Positions 32,608 to 39,699 of a DNA stretch of 39,699 nucleotides are shown piece by piece (position 1 is the stretch's first letter; each line of letters begins with the position of its first letter). The DNA is taken from the NCBI RefSeq assembly GCF_014132355.1, contig NZ_BLZO01000127.1, forward strand, positions 1 through 39,699. Direction: 5' to 3'. The stretch is from Okeania sp. KiyG1. Lineage in GTDB: Bacteria; Cyanobacteriota; Cyanobacteriia; Cyanobacteriales; Microcoleaceae. The notes under the pieces were generated by a model, which saw only the letters and a list, made by a program, of their open reading frames with translations, made no database searches and had not been told where the DNA came from. The position numbers were made by a program, and so were the translations under genes.

Positions 32608-34506
32608 TCACAACCCCTGAGGAAAACGATTTATTTTTTCGATGTATTCGTCGAACTCATTGACGGTAGCAAGAGGGTCTGCACCAGCCAAATCAATTGT
32701 TTCATCTGCTTCAGGTGCATCTAAATCTCGTACTTCAACTTGTATTTTTGCTGGGAAATCTGAAACATCTGTGGGACCGTCAAAAACCTCAACAATACCC
32801 ATGCGATCAAAATAAGCAATCATATTATTGAGCTTTGATTCATTGTTCCCGTTACCTAAAGTCCGAAACCAGTTAGAGCGCTTGTAAAATGCCTGACGCC
32901 GTACCTCTAGGGATCGAGATTGATCCATAACAATATCGTAATCAGGTCGAGATAGCACTTGATTGGGAACTCGTGCCGGCCAAAATGTAGGCAGATAAGG
33001 ATCGTATTTTTTCCCGTAACCCGCATAGTATGCAAATTTGCAACTAGCAGTATCGGTTTGCCAAGGAACCGCCATCCAGCGCGTGATGTCCCCAGGACTT
33101 TGTGCGTATAGAGGTCCGACTTCCGACAGACAAACTACTGGAGTCAATTGCGAGCCATAATCTATCGGTTTTTCGCTCTCTGGACGATGCCGAATCCGGT
33201 ACGGAGACATATACATAGTTGCATGACGCATCGGCCAAGTCATTTCACAACCGGGGTGGAAAGCATCCGCCAGACAAAAATCCAAAGCAGCGCGATCGAG
33301 CATTGCTGGCTGCTCATTTAGAGGTACTTCTTGGATGAAAGCGGGAGGAGTGGCAGTGGGATTGTAATCGTTAATAAAATTACCATCTGCCCAACATTGT
33401 AGCATATTTAATTGCGTATCCGTCAACTTGGCGTTTTGACGTGGTGTATTCGCTGGAGGTACGTTCATCGCATCCCCATACAGCCAAGGCCAGGGTTGGG
33501 GGGCTTTGCCGTCCCGATGATATTCGCGAAACATATTAGCGAGTTGCTGGCGTAGCTCTTTTTGCAAGTCGGATGTACTTGCTAGAGTTTCGATCCATTT
33601 TGAGTCTTGAAAATAATAGGGACTCTCCCAACCAAATTGAGCTGCAAAGCCTTTATTCACCCACTCCAGATTGCTCATGCGCAGGAAAATGGGGAGGATA
33701 TCTTGAGTGAAAGAAATAGTTTCTGGTAATGGCATTCTGCCTGCCTGAATATAGACATCTGTCATCAAATCGTACATCGTTCGCACTGATTTTTGCATCG
33801 GTCCATAGTTAGGCGGAGCCACAACAACCCAGGCAGGATCGACAGGAATCGACTGACCGTCTATTGTAACTGTTGCAGTTATCGGTCCATCACTGGTATC
33901 GTCGTACCAACCCTCGTTATTCGCGTAGGTTGTAGCTGGGGTACCATCCTTTGATTCCGACTTGCCACGTCCTCCTAATACTACTAATCGACCGCATTCA
34001 TCAGTTCTGAGCTCGCCGAGGTAAACTTGCTTATTGAAGAATTTTCCTTTATCAAAGAAATAATTGCAGCCTTGTGTATTTGCTCCAGAAATAGAGATGC
34101 TACCTGGGTCAATAACTAGCAGCTGTCGAGCTGGCCCTTTAACCTCAGCATTTCGCCGCTTACTTGGGAGTGCTTTTATAGCTTCAGGGATGTCTAGAGC
34201 TAGTTGAAACTCATACCAAGCTGCTTTTTGGTTGACAAGATGAGCAGACCAGGTTATTTCTGCATTTTCTGTTGTCAGCTCCCGAACTACTTCTCCGGTA
34301 GCATTGTAACCATAGATGCGAAAACGAGCTGCTTCACGCTTCAAAGCTCCGGTGCTGTCGCGGTAAAAGCCTGGTTTTTGAGCTGGTGGATCGGTAACTT
34401 CTGGGGCAAAATAATATTCGTTTTCGCTGTTACCAACGCGGGCGATGCCAATACCGGGGTGGATAGCTGCCCGGACAATGGTGTTGTCATTACTGTTTTC
34501 TGTCAT
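32608..34506 (-). CDS. LodA/GoxA-like quinoprotein amino-acid oxidase
   Basis: Characterised members (lysine 6-oxidase LodA, glycine oxidase GoxA) oxidise amino acids with a cysteine tryptophylquinone built from a Cys and a Trp, releasing H2O2 and ammonia. The 632-residue protein has the family N-terminus IHPGIGIARVGNS (15-27), GRLVVLGGRGKS (172-183), WYDDTSDGP, and the cofactor region CLADAFHPGCEMTW (411-424) followed by VPWQTD (480-485) and a WPAR motif. C411 or C420, with W482, are candidates for the crosslink; spacings of 71 and 62 compare with 65 in LodA (C516-W581). No signal peptide; export by a partner is known for some members. Substrate unknown. LodB-like gene follows. Confidence 0.87.
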   Translation of the reverse strand: MTENSNDNTIVRAAIHPGIGIARVGNSENEYYFAPEVTDPPAQKPGFYRDSTGALKREAARFRIYGYNATGEVVRELTTENAEITWSAHLVNQKAAWYEFQLALDIPEAIKALPSKRRNAEVKGPARQLLVIDPGSISISGANTQGCNYFFDKGKFFNKQVYLGELRTDECGRLVVLGGRGKSESKDGTPATTYANNEGWYDDTSDGPITATVTIDGQSIPVDPAWVVVAPPNYGPMQKSVRTMYDLMTDVYIQAGRMPLPETISFTQDILPIFLRMSNLEWVNKGFAAQFGWESPYYFQDSKWIETLASTSDLQKELRQQLANMFREYHRDGKAPQPWPWLYGDAMNVPPANTPRQNAKLTDTQLNMLQCWADGNFINDYNPTATPPAFIQEVPLNEQPAMLDRAALDFCLADAFHPGCEMTWPMRHATMYMSPYRIRHRPESEKPIDYGSQLTPVVCLSEVGPLYAQSPGDITRWMAVPWQTDTASCKFAYYAGYGKKYDPYLPTFWPARVPNQVLSRPDYDIVMDQSRSLEVRRQAFYKRSNWFRTLGNGNNESKLNNMIAYFDRMGIVEVFDGPTDVSDFPAKIQVEVRDLDAPEADETIDLAGADPLATVNEFDEYIEKINRFPQGL

Positions 34507-34639
34507 ATAAACTATCTGTTGGTATTTACTAATTGATTTTTTACTGTAGTCTGTTCTACTAAGCTTAAGTTAGCCGTTCCCAGAAATCTACAAAAATCTA
34601 AAAACATTAAAAATCGCCCCGTGACTCGAAAAATACATT

Positions 34640-34712
34640 CTCGCGATCGCCTTTAAGCTGAGTTAGGAGGCGATCGCTCAAAAGTCGAGTTGGGAAAGCG
34701 ATCGCTTTTTCC
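34640..34712. terminator. HIP1-rich hairpins between hydrolase and LodA-like genes
   Basis: Three GCGATCGC sites occur in about 60 bp. GGGAAAGCGATCGC and GCTTTTTCCC fold into a hairpin just past the hydrolase stop, with a T-run on the transcript side weak or absent. It is probably a terminator or HIP1-carrying repeat. Confidence 0.4.
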
Positions 34713-34713
34713 C

Positions 34714-35808
34714 TTAAGGATTACTTGAATCCAGAAAAACCTCAATCCCATGCACGGGTTGACCATTAGACCAATTACCCATATCGAAGTTGAGCAAGTC
34801 GGCTCGCTCCCCATAGCGAATGACACGATCGAGGCCATACCAGATGTAACGCCAATTCAAATCATTTTCCACTCCTACGCCGTCGAGAACTGTTAGAGCC
34901 AAAAACGTATCAAAAAAGCTAGTATTCACCGTCGCTTGTTCGTGGTTCGCATACATACCCGGACAGCCACGATCGTCGGTGAAAGACAAGAACATTTTCT
35001 TTTGTTCTGTTTTAATATAAGTAAATGGTTGCTTCCATTCATCTTTAGGTACAACCCAGTCATCATCGCCATGCAAAATAGCCACAGGCATCGTTAAGGC
35101 AGCCCCAGTTACTTGAACATCCACATCATCGGTAATTTTCTTAATCAAATCCCCCAATGGCCCCGGTATATTAGCGACATTGGTATTGGGAAGCGGATCA
35201 GCCACAAGTACCTGCTGGGGTAACAGGTTCTCAGGAAGATGTTCTTGTTCAATATAATAAGCCCAACTCAGGGCAAACAACCCACCTAAAGAATGCCCAA
35301 AGAGATAAGTATCCACCGGAACGTTCGCTAAATTAGCTGCTTGGTAGGCGGTGCTAACGCTTTTTAGTGCATTTTTCAGCCATTTCTCTTGGGAATCAAT
35401 CAAACCATCGCCAACCAATTCCTCTGCCAGTTCGAGGGCGGTTTTCCAGGCCGAATTTGGGAAAGAACAAAACCCCGTTTGAAAGTTGGGATAAAAGACG
35501 TAGTAGCCTTGTTTAACTAAATGTTCCAGGTGAGAGCGATAAATTTCCGAGGCTCCTAAGTCAAAACCATGTAAATATATTACTGCTTTTGGTTGGCTAT
35601 TTTCTCCTAAAAACGGCGTTTCTGGCACATAAGTTTCAATGTAAGATCCCTGCTTGCATTCTCCTGCTTTTTTGACCTGGTACTTGGGGGAGGTATAAAT
35701 ATCGCTATAGTCTGGTTTGGTTGGGGCTTTGGGACGGAAGCTATGGGTCAGGCGACACCAAAAGTTTGTTAAATAATACTGAATGGTAGAGGTAATAATG
35801 TTTGACAT
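34714..35808 (-). CDS. Alpha/beta hydrolase, lipase-like
   Basis: From the ATG at 35808 it has 364 residues; a TTG 6 codons earlier is an alternative start. The fold is recognisable from YLHGFDLGAS (oxyanion strand-loop), the nucleophile elbow GHSLGG (S173) and HGDDDWVVP, which holds the acidic residue; a His in ANHEQATV may complete the triad. There is no clear signal peptide. The substrate is unknown, perhaps a lipid or ester. It lies between the two LodA-like genes on the same strand, so cotranscription with either is possible, though terminator-like hairpins stand on both sides. Confidence 0.8.
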   Translation of the reverse strand: MSNIITSTIQYYLTNFWCRLTHSFRPKAPTKPDYSDIYTSPKYQVKKAGECKQGSYIETYVPETPFLGENSQPKAVIYLHGFDLGASEIYRSHLEHLVKQGYYVFYPNFQTGFCSFPNSAWKTALELAEELVGDGLIDSQEKWLKNALKSVSTAYQAANLANVPVDTYLFGHSLGGLFALSWAYYIEQEHLPENLLPQQVLVADPLPNTNVANIPGPLGDLIKKITDDVDVQVTGAALTMPVAILHGDDDWVVPKDEWKQPFTYIKTEQKKMFLSFTDDRGCPGMYANHEQATVNTSFFDTFLALTVLDGVGVENDLNWRYIWYGLDRVIRYGERADLLNFDMGNWSNGQPVHGIEVFLDSSNP

Positions 35809-35845
35809 GAGTAGCAATAGAAGCAAGTCTGGCGGAGAAATTTGC

Positions 35846-36012
35846 TTGGCAAGGGGAAAGGGGAGTATTTGACCAAAAAATAAGGTCTCAAGCCTCCCCT
35901 TTCAAGGGGATTAAAAAAAACGATTCAGTATTTCAAGCCTCCCTATTCCATTGAGGTAGTGATAACTGATAACTGAAATGACGTATCCATGGAAAAAGTT
36001 TCCCCTTGCCAA
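35846..36012. terminator. Hairpin past the second LodA-like gene, loop filled by a family 3 element
   Basis: TTGGCAAGGGGAAA (35846-35859) and TTTCCCCTTGCCAA (35999-36012) are perfect 14-bp inverted repeats. Between them sits a family 3 element (35871-35981: TTGACCAAAAAATAAGGTCTC to AACTGAAATGACG). Without it the loop would be about 30 bp, a likely terminator for the gene ending at 36046. Confidence 0.5.
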
Positions 36013-36045
36013 CCCTATGAGATTAGGACTTGGGTTATTTCTGAG

Positions 36046-37593
36046 TTAGGATTCTCCATTGATAGGTCGGCGTTCTGTTTCAACGTATTCGTTACCCTGT
36101 TCAACAATGAAACCTAGATCGGACCAGTGCTTCACCATCCCGGAATAACCAATAATTCCCCTGGAATAGTCCTTGAAACTGTCACCCACCTTGACGGAAA
36201 CGGGTCGCTGGGCAGGCCACCAAAAGTTACCGCAATCGTTAAAATCAGCTTGCCAGGGCAAAGCCATATTTTCTGTCAAATAGCCCGGTTTGTGGCTGGG
36301 ATCGATCCGAAAGGGAGCGCTGTAGGTTTCAGGCAAGGTCATCAGGTAGGTGGTCTCAATACCAGGGAAAAATGGCCCGCCAATGCAGGCTTCCAAGGCG
36401 GCTTGGGTGAGAGCATGGGGTTGCTGCTCTCGTGGAAGCTTGTCGAAGGGTATTGGGTCAGGCTCTGAGCCTGGCCAATCCGCATCAAAATCTCCATCTT
36501 TCCATTTTTCCATTTGCAGATATTGGTGTTGGGTCAAAGATGGGAAAATATACGCGCTTAAGGGATTACTAGGCTCGACTCCTGAAAACAACTTTGGCAT
36601 ATTTGTAGGATAGGATGCCAGTTGTTGCGGTTCCGGGGCAGAGCTATTTGGCTTAATTAGACGGTCAAAAACTCTTTCGCGCTGTGGTTTGTTTTCGTCA
36701 GAATTATCGTTGAGCTGACTTACTTTAGCTATAAAGTCTCCCCCAGTACCGGTACCATGTCCGCCCCGAGCAGATGGACTCACCCATTGAAGAAACACAG
36801 TTCGCTTCAGGATGGGATAGATGTCTTTCGTAAAGGAGGGACGAGCCAACTTCTGATGCGGATGAAAATAACTAGCGTCAACGTTGACAGCTTGATCGTA
36901 CCAGGTCATCATATTATCTATCCCTGGGGCATAGGCTGGTGCCGCCACAACCACCCAAGCTGGGGTTGCATCGAACGTTTCGTTGCCAATCTTAATAGTG
37001 GCAGTCACAGGACCGTCAGATACGTCATCGTACCAACCATCATTGTTGGCAAAGCTGACCATTTCAGAGCCCAAGGGAGAGGCGGACTTTCCATGACCTC
37101 CTAATACAATAAGACGCCCTACATCATCTGTTTTAAGATCGCCGAGTTTCACATTCGCACTCGCCTTTATCTTAGCTTCTTCGATAAAAGTAATATCACC
37201 TTCTAAAGGACCAACAGCTTGATGTTTTCCACTAATCGTATACTTGCCCCCATCAATAGTTAGATCGTCGCGATCGTATCCAGAATTACGATCTTGGTTT
37301 AAGCGCGAGGGAAATCTTTTACCTGCTGCTTTGCTGTTAACTAGATGCACAGACCAATTAATTGTCGCATCATTAGCTGTAACTTCACGTTGGATAGTTG
37401 CCTCGCCATATTGATCTACCTCATACTCATAGATTCGGAAACGGGCACCCTGACGCTTAATTTGGCCTTCATTATCCCGATATTTTCCTGGGGGAACAAT
37501 GCCAGGAGCCTCTGGACCGATGAAATATTCATCGGGGCTATTGCCCAAGCGAGCAATACCAATACTAGGGAAAATTTTGTAAATTTTTGTCAT
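36046..37593 (-). CDS. Second LodA-like protein, altered at a candidate cofactor cysteine
   Basis: The 515-residue paralog shares IFPSIGIARLGNS (8-20), GRLIVLGGHGKSA, WYDDVSDGP and LPWQADFNDC (445-454) with WWPAQRP. The cofactor region reads CIGGPFFPGIE (403-413): C403 aligns with C411 of the neighbour, but I412 replaces C420. W447 is kept, 44 residues after C403. If the crosslinking Cys is the second one, this protein cannot make the quinone in the usual way. It is about 115 residues shorter, mainly between motifs. GGAAA lies just before the ATG. A weak ECF-like motif lies at 37736. Function may be oxidase or catalytically altered partner. Confidence 0.85.
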   Translation of the reverse strand: MTKIYKIFPSIGIARLGNSPDEYFIGPEAPGIVPPGKYRDNEGQIKRQGARFRIYEYEVDQYGEATIQREVTANDATINWSVHLVNSKAAGKRFPSRLNQDRNSGYDRDDLTIDGGKYTISGKHQAVGPLEGDITFIEEAKIKASANVKLGDLKTDDVGRLIVLGGHGKSASPLGSEMVSFANNDGWYDDVSDGPVTATIKIGNETFDATPAWVVVAAPAYAPGIDNMMTWYDQAVNVDASYFHPHQKLARPSFTKDIYPILKRTVFLQWVSPSARGGHGTGTGGDFIAKVSQLNDNSDENKPQRERVFDRLIKPNSSAPEPQQLASYPTNMPKLFSGVEPSNPLSAYIFPSLTQHQYLQMEKWKDGDFDADWPGSEPDPIPFDKLPREQQPHALTQAALEACIGGPFFPGIETTYLMTLPETYSAPFRIDPSHKPGYLTENMALPWQADFNDCGNFWWPAQRPVSVKVGDSFKDYSRGIIGYSGMVKHWSDLGFIVEQGNEYVETERRPINGES

Positions 37594-37735
37594 GTTTTTC
37601 CTACTTCACTGAAATTGAACAACGATCGCTTCCCTACGGGGTAGTTATCCCGCAAGTGCGAAACGACTCCAGATAACGAAGTTCTTCTTTTATTTGATTT
37701 CCTCAAACTTCTGTTGTCTGTTGGTCATAAAAATA

Positions 37736-37760
37736 AGACGTTTCCAAAGCAAAATTCAGA
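37736..37760 (-). promoter_or_regulatory. Weak ECF-like motif before the second LodA-like gene
   Basis: Minus strand TCTGAATTTT...GGAAACGTCTTAT; GAAACGTCTTAT matches the box at 15362, but the upstream box is TCTG and the spacing is one base shorter than in the other copies. Confidence 0.25.
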
Positions 37761-37784
37761 ATTTTTCAACTGGATAACTTTTTC

Positions 37785-37911
37785 AGGACTTACGCAGTAA
37801 CGCTATATATAGCTCTCAAAACTATTGGACAATAGTTATTGAACTCTATAAATAGTGTCTTTGCGTAAGTCCTGTGGATAACTTTTTCAGGACTTACGCA
37901 GTAACGCTATA
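37785..37911. mobile_element. Family 2 MITE and adjacent partial copy
   Basis: A complete element spans 37785-37873 (AGGACTTACGCAG to TTGCGTAAGTCCT). A partial copy of its left end with flank (TGGATAACTTTTTCAGGACT) follows at 37875-37911. The remaining 37912-38085 shows no gene. Confidence 0.75.
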
Positions 37912-38085
37912 TGTCGTTGAGCGTCATCTGATCAAATCCAGCAATAAATACTGGAAATAAATAGACGAGTTAGCATTCAAGTCAAAGAACTTATATAACT
38001 TGTCCAATTATTACTGTCACCAACGATTCTTTGAGATAGGTAGGTCATTATCACTTACCGACCTTTATTAGCTCTTAGGCTAAAG

Positions 38086-39699
38086 TTATCGGACATAAGC
38101 AGGCAGAGTTGCCCAAAATGCACCTTCCACAGTCAAGCGCGTATCTGGAAGGAGGTCAATATCAGGAACGCTATACATTGGATCGCAGAGCTGACAGACT
38201 GCATTTAGAGCCGAAGCAACTGCACCCTCTTGCCAACCCGTTAGGTGAGAAAGCTGGTCGCCAACAATATAAAAATTTTGGTCGCCCTTAACCAAGGTGT
38301 TAAAGTGAGTTTCTTTATTCTCAACGGTACTCCATTGTGCCCATCCACCTTTTTGGTGAGGTATATTTTGCCAGGCAATAGCCAGACCATGCTTCAACCC
38401 ATCAGCGAAGTCATCACCTCCAAGGTTTCGCCCTCCCTCCCTAGCTAATTCAAGGCGCTTCTCAGGTTCCAGATCGCCCCATTTTTGGGCAACAGCACTA
38501 AAATTGTAAGCTCCAGTAAGCACGCCTAACTCTGCGTGGTATTCCTCGGAAGGATACCAGATTTGAGCTATTTCGTCGCTGCTCCAGGAGATACCCCCAT
38601 AAATAGGAACATCACCAGCACCTTCTGCTTCTTGCCATAGACGACGTTCTGCCTGCCAACCAACTTTCGTTGTGTCTGCTAGAAACTTGCGACGGTATCC
38701 ATCCTGCTCTTCTACTCCTACATTTTGGGCTTTGTACACTGCATCTAACGCGGCTTGAAAGCTCGGCGAAAAATGATTTGGCTGCAATACCCCTTGAAGT
38801 AGAGGCATGGGGACATTGCTCAAGCAGTAATCCGCTTCTATTGTGTAGGTTCTTTCCTCTTGTTTATAAGAGATGGAATACTTTCCATTGATGTACTCAA
38901 TATTTTCAACTACAGCATTCAGTTGTATTTCACTCCTTGCGTCAGGTTCTAATTGTTCCTTGAATGCATAGACAATTTTATCCATTCCTCCCACAGGTTG
39001 AAACAATGTAGGTTGCCACAGAAAGTCTATGGGTTGATAGAAACGTGTTTTGCTCCAAAACTCCGATCGCAACAGTTCTTGGAGAGATTGAGGCTCTGTA
39101 ATCTCCCCTGGTCCAACTCCTGGTAAAACATTGTAACCTGCGCGATCGCTACCCTCATACATACCCTCTTCGTTTAGATTTCCAAACACCTGTAGAAACT
39201 GCTTGAATTTTTCGATATCTCCAGCAGACATATCGGGAAAATTATCAGGGTTTAAAAGTTGTTGGTAAAGTTCTTGAGCAACCCACCCTTGCATATTATA
39301 AGCTGGCTGACGGTAGGGCACTGATTGGTTTCCAAAATGGTTTTGTACGTATGTCAGGTTGGAATCGCTCGCCATCACATAGACTTCCATTGGCACCGCG
39401 AACTTTTTCATATAGCTCAAAAGCAGCTTATGGGAGGAGGGAATTCGCCCAGGCCCTGCATTGAGGTAGGGAGGATAGGGTTCTCCAGCTTCACTCTCAA
39501 ATTTGCACTTCTGAAAGCCATACTTATCCTCTTTAATAACATTTCCGGGACGAACGGTGTAAGAACGGCCACCAATACGATCATTAGCTTCCAGAATGAC
39601 ACAACGACTTAAATTAATATCTTCATTATTTAGCAGTTCGTAAGCAGAAGTGAGACCCGCAACTCCAGCTCCAATAATGACTGCCGTTTTTCCCTGACC
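38086..39699 (-). CDS. Second flavin amine oxidase, 5' end beyond the window
   Basis: The frame is open from the window edge (537 codons visible). It begins at residues just before the FAD motif IIGAGVAGL, followed by VILEANDRIGGRSY with the ribose-binding acid, and LNAGPGRIPSSH. The C-terminal FAD contact is GDQLSHLTGWQEGAVASAL. This is the L-amino acid oxidase/monoamine oxidase superfamily; the reaction gives an imine and H2O2. A TTG at 39420 is not a real start, because conserved sequence continues upstream. It differs strongly from the oxidase at 26894. It is followed by the second LodA-like gene after 490 bp that include two MITE copies. Confidence 0.87.
   Translation of the reverse strand, partial: GQGKTAVIIGAGVAGLTSAYELLNNEDINLSRCVILEANDRIGGRSYTVRPGNVIKEDKYGFQKCKFESEAGEPYPPYLNAGPGRIPSSHKLLLSYMKKFAVPMEVYVMASDSNLTYVQNHFGNQSVPYRQPAYNMQGWVAQELYQQLLNPDNFPDMSAGDIEKFKQFLQVFGNLNEEGMYEGSDRAGYNVLPGVGPGEITEPQSLQELLRSEFWSKTRFYQPIDFLWQPTLFQPVGGMDKIVYAFKEQLEPDARSEIQLNAVVENIEYINGKYSISYKQEERTYTIEADYCLSNVPMPLLQGVLQPNHFSPSFQAALDAVYKAQNVGVEEQDGYRRKFLADTTKVGWQAERRLWQEAEGAGDVPIYGGISWSSDEIAQIWYPSEEYHAELGVLTGAYNFSAVAQKWGDLEPEKRLELAREGGRNLGGDDFADGLKHGLAIAWQNIPHQKGGWAQWSTVENKETHFNTLVKGDQNFYIVGDQLSHLTGWQEGAVASALNAVCQLCDPMYSVPDIDLLPDTRLTVEGAFWATLPAYVR

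Noticed and set aside
39417-39602. Minus-strand 61-codon frame and the TTG start at 39420
   Set aside because: The flavin amine oxidase frame continues upstream of 39420 with its FAD-binding motif, so neither is a real start or gene.

Overview
The window looks like accessory chromosome of a filamentous cyanobacterium. The octamer GCGATCGC (HIP1) recurs throughout. Tandem heptanucleotide runs typical of cyanobacterial STRRs sit in the intergenic spaces, and a DesB-type omega-3 desaturase and an FHA-Ser/Thr kinase of cyanobacterial style are present. No species can be named from the sequence alone. Coding density is low. Roughly a third of the window is small non-autonomous mobile elements, nested in one another and in gene debris.

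Layout. 1-1430 is a large inverted repeat with ORF debris. 1434-10130 holds ordinary chromosomal genes: FHA-kinase, omega-3 desaturase, threonine ammonia-lyase, two small hypotheticals and a solitary C5 DNA methyltransferase. 10.1-13.3 kb has a cation/proton antiporter whose 5' end has been copied three times in tandem, then a broken PIN-toxin gene with a clean mobile-element insertion. 13.4-18.8 kb is a minus-strand group: secreted class-3 lipase, two small proteins, an ECF-type sigma factor, IS630 debris and a small secreted DUF1842-like protein. 20-39.7 kb is a minus-strand series: P450-like heme protein, membrane patatin phospholipase, flavin amine oxidase, LodB-like flavoprotein, LodA-like quinoprotein, alpha/beta hydrolase, a second LodA-like protein and a second flavin amine oxidase cut by the window end.

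How the genes may work together (inference). The right half concentrates up to four amino-acid-oxidase type enzymes, two FAD-dependent and two of the LodA/GoxA family, together with the LodB-type partner that installs the cysteine tryptophylquinone cofactor in known pairs. Such oxidases release H2O2. Beside them lie lipid hydrolases and a P450-like protein that lacks the usual oxygen-activating I-helix motif and whose heme loop resembles H2O2-using CYP152 peroxygenases. A testable idea is an H2O2-producing and lipid-oxidising system. An ECF-like promoter motif, TCAG-RAAWT-N12-CGTCT, occurs upstream of the sigma gene, a small-protein gene, the DUF1842-like gene and the P450-like gene, with a weaker form before the second LodA-like gene. 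This suggests one regulon.

The repeats are informative. One MITE family (terminal repeat TATCATGTCCG, 3-bp TNA target duplication) has about nine copies. Its empty site is visible in a duplicated segment, and one copy carries an ORF-less group II intron. Another family (GGGNTTGCTGA ends) also has its empty site in the window. A 50-bp hairpin occurs twice with compensatory base changes, and a 14-bp segment between two HIP1 sites is inverted between two copies.
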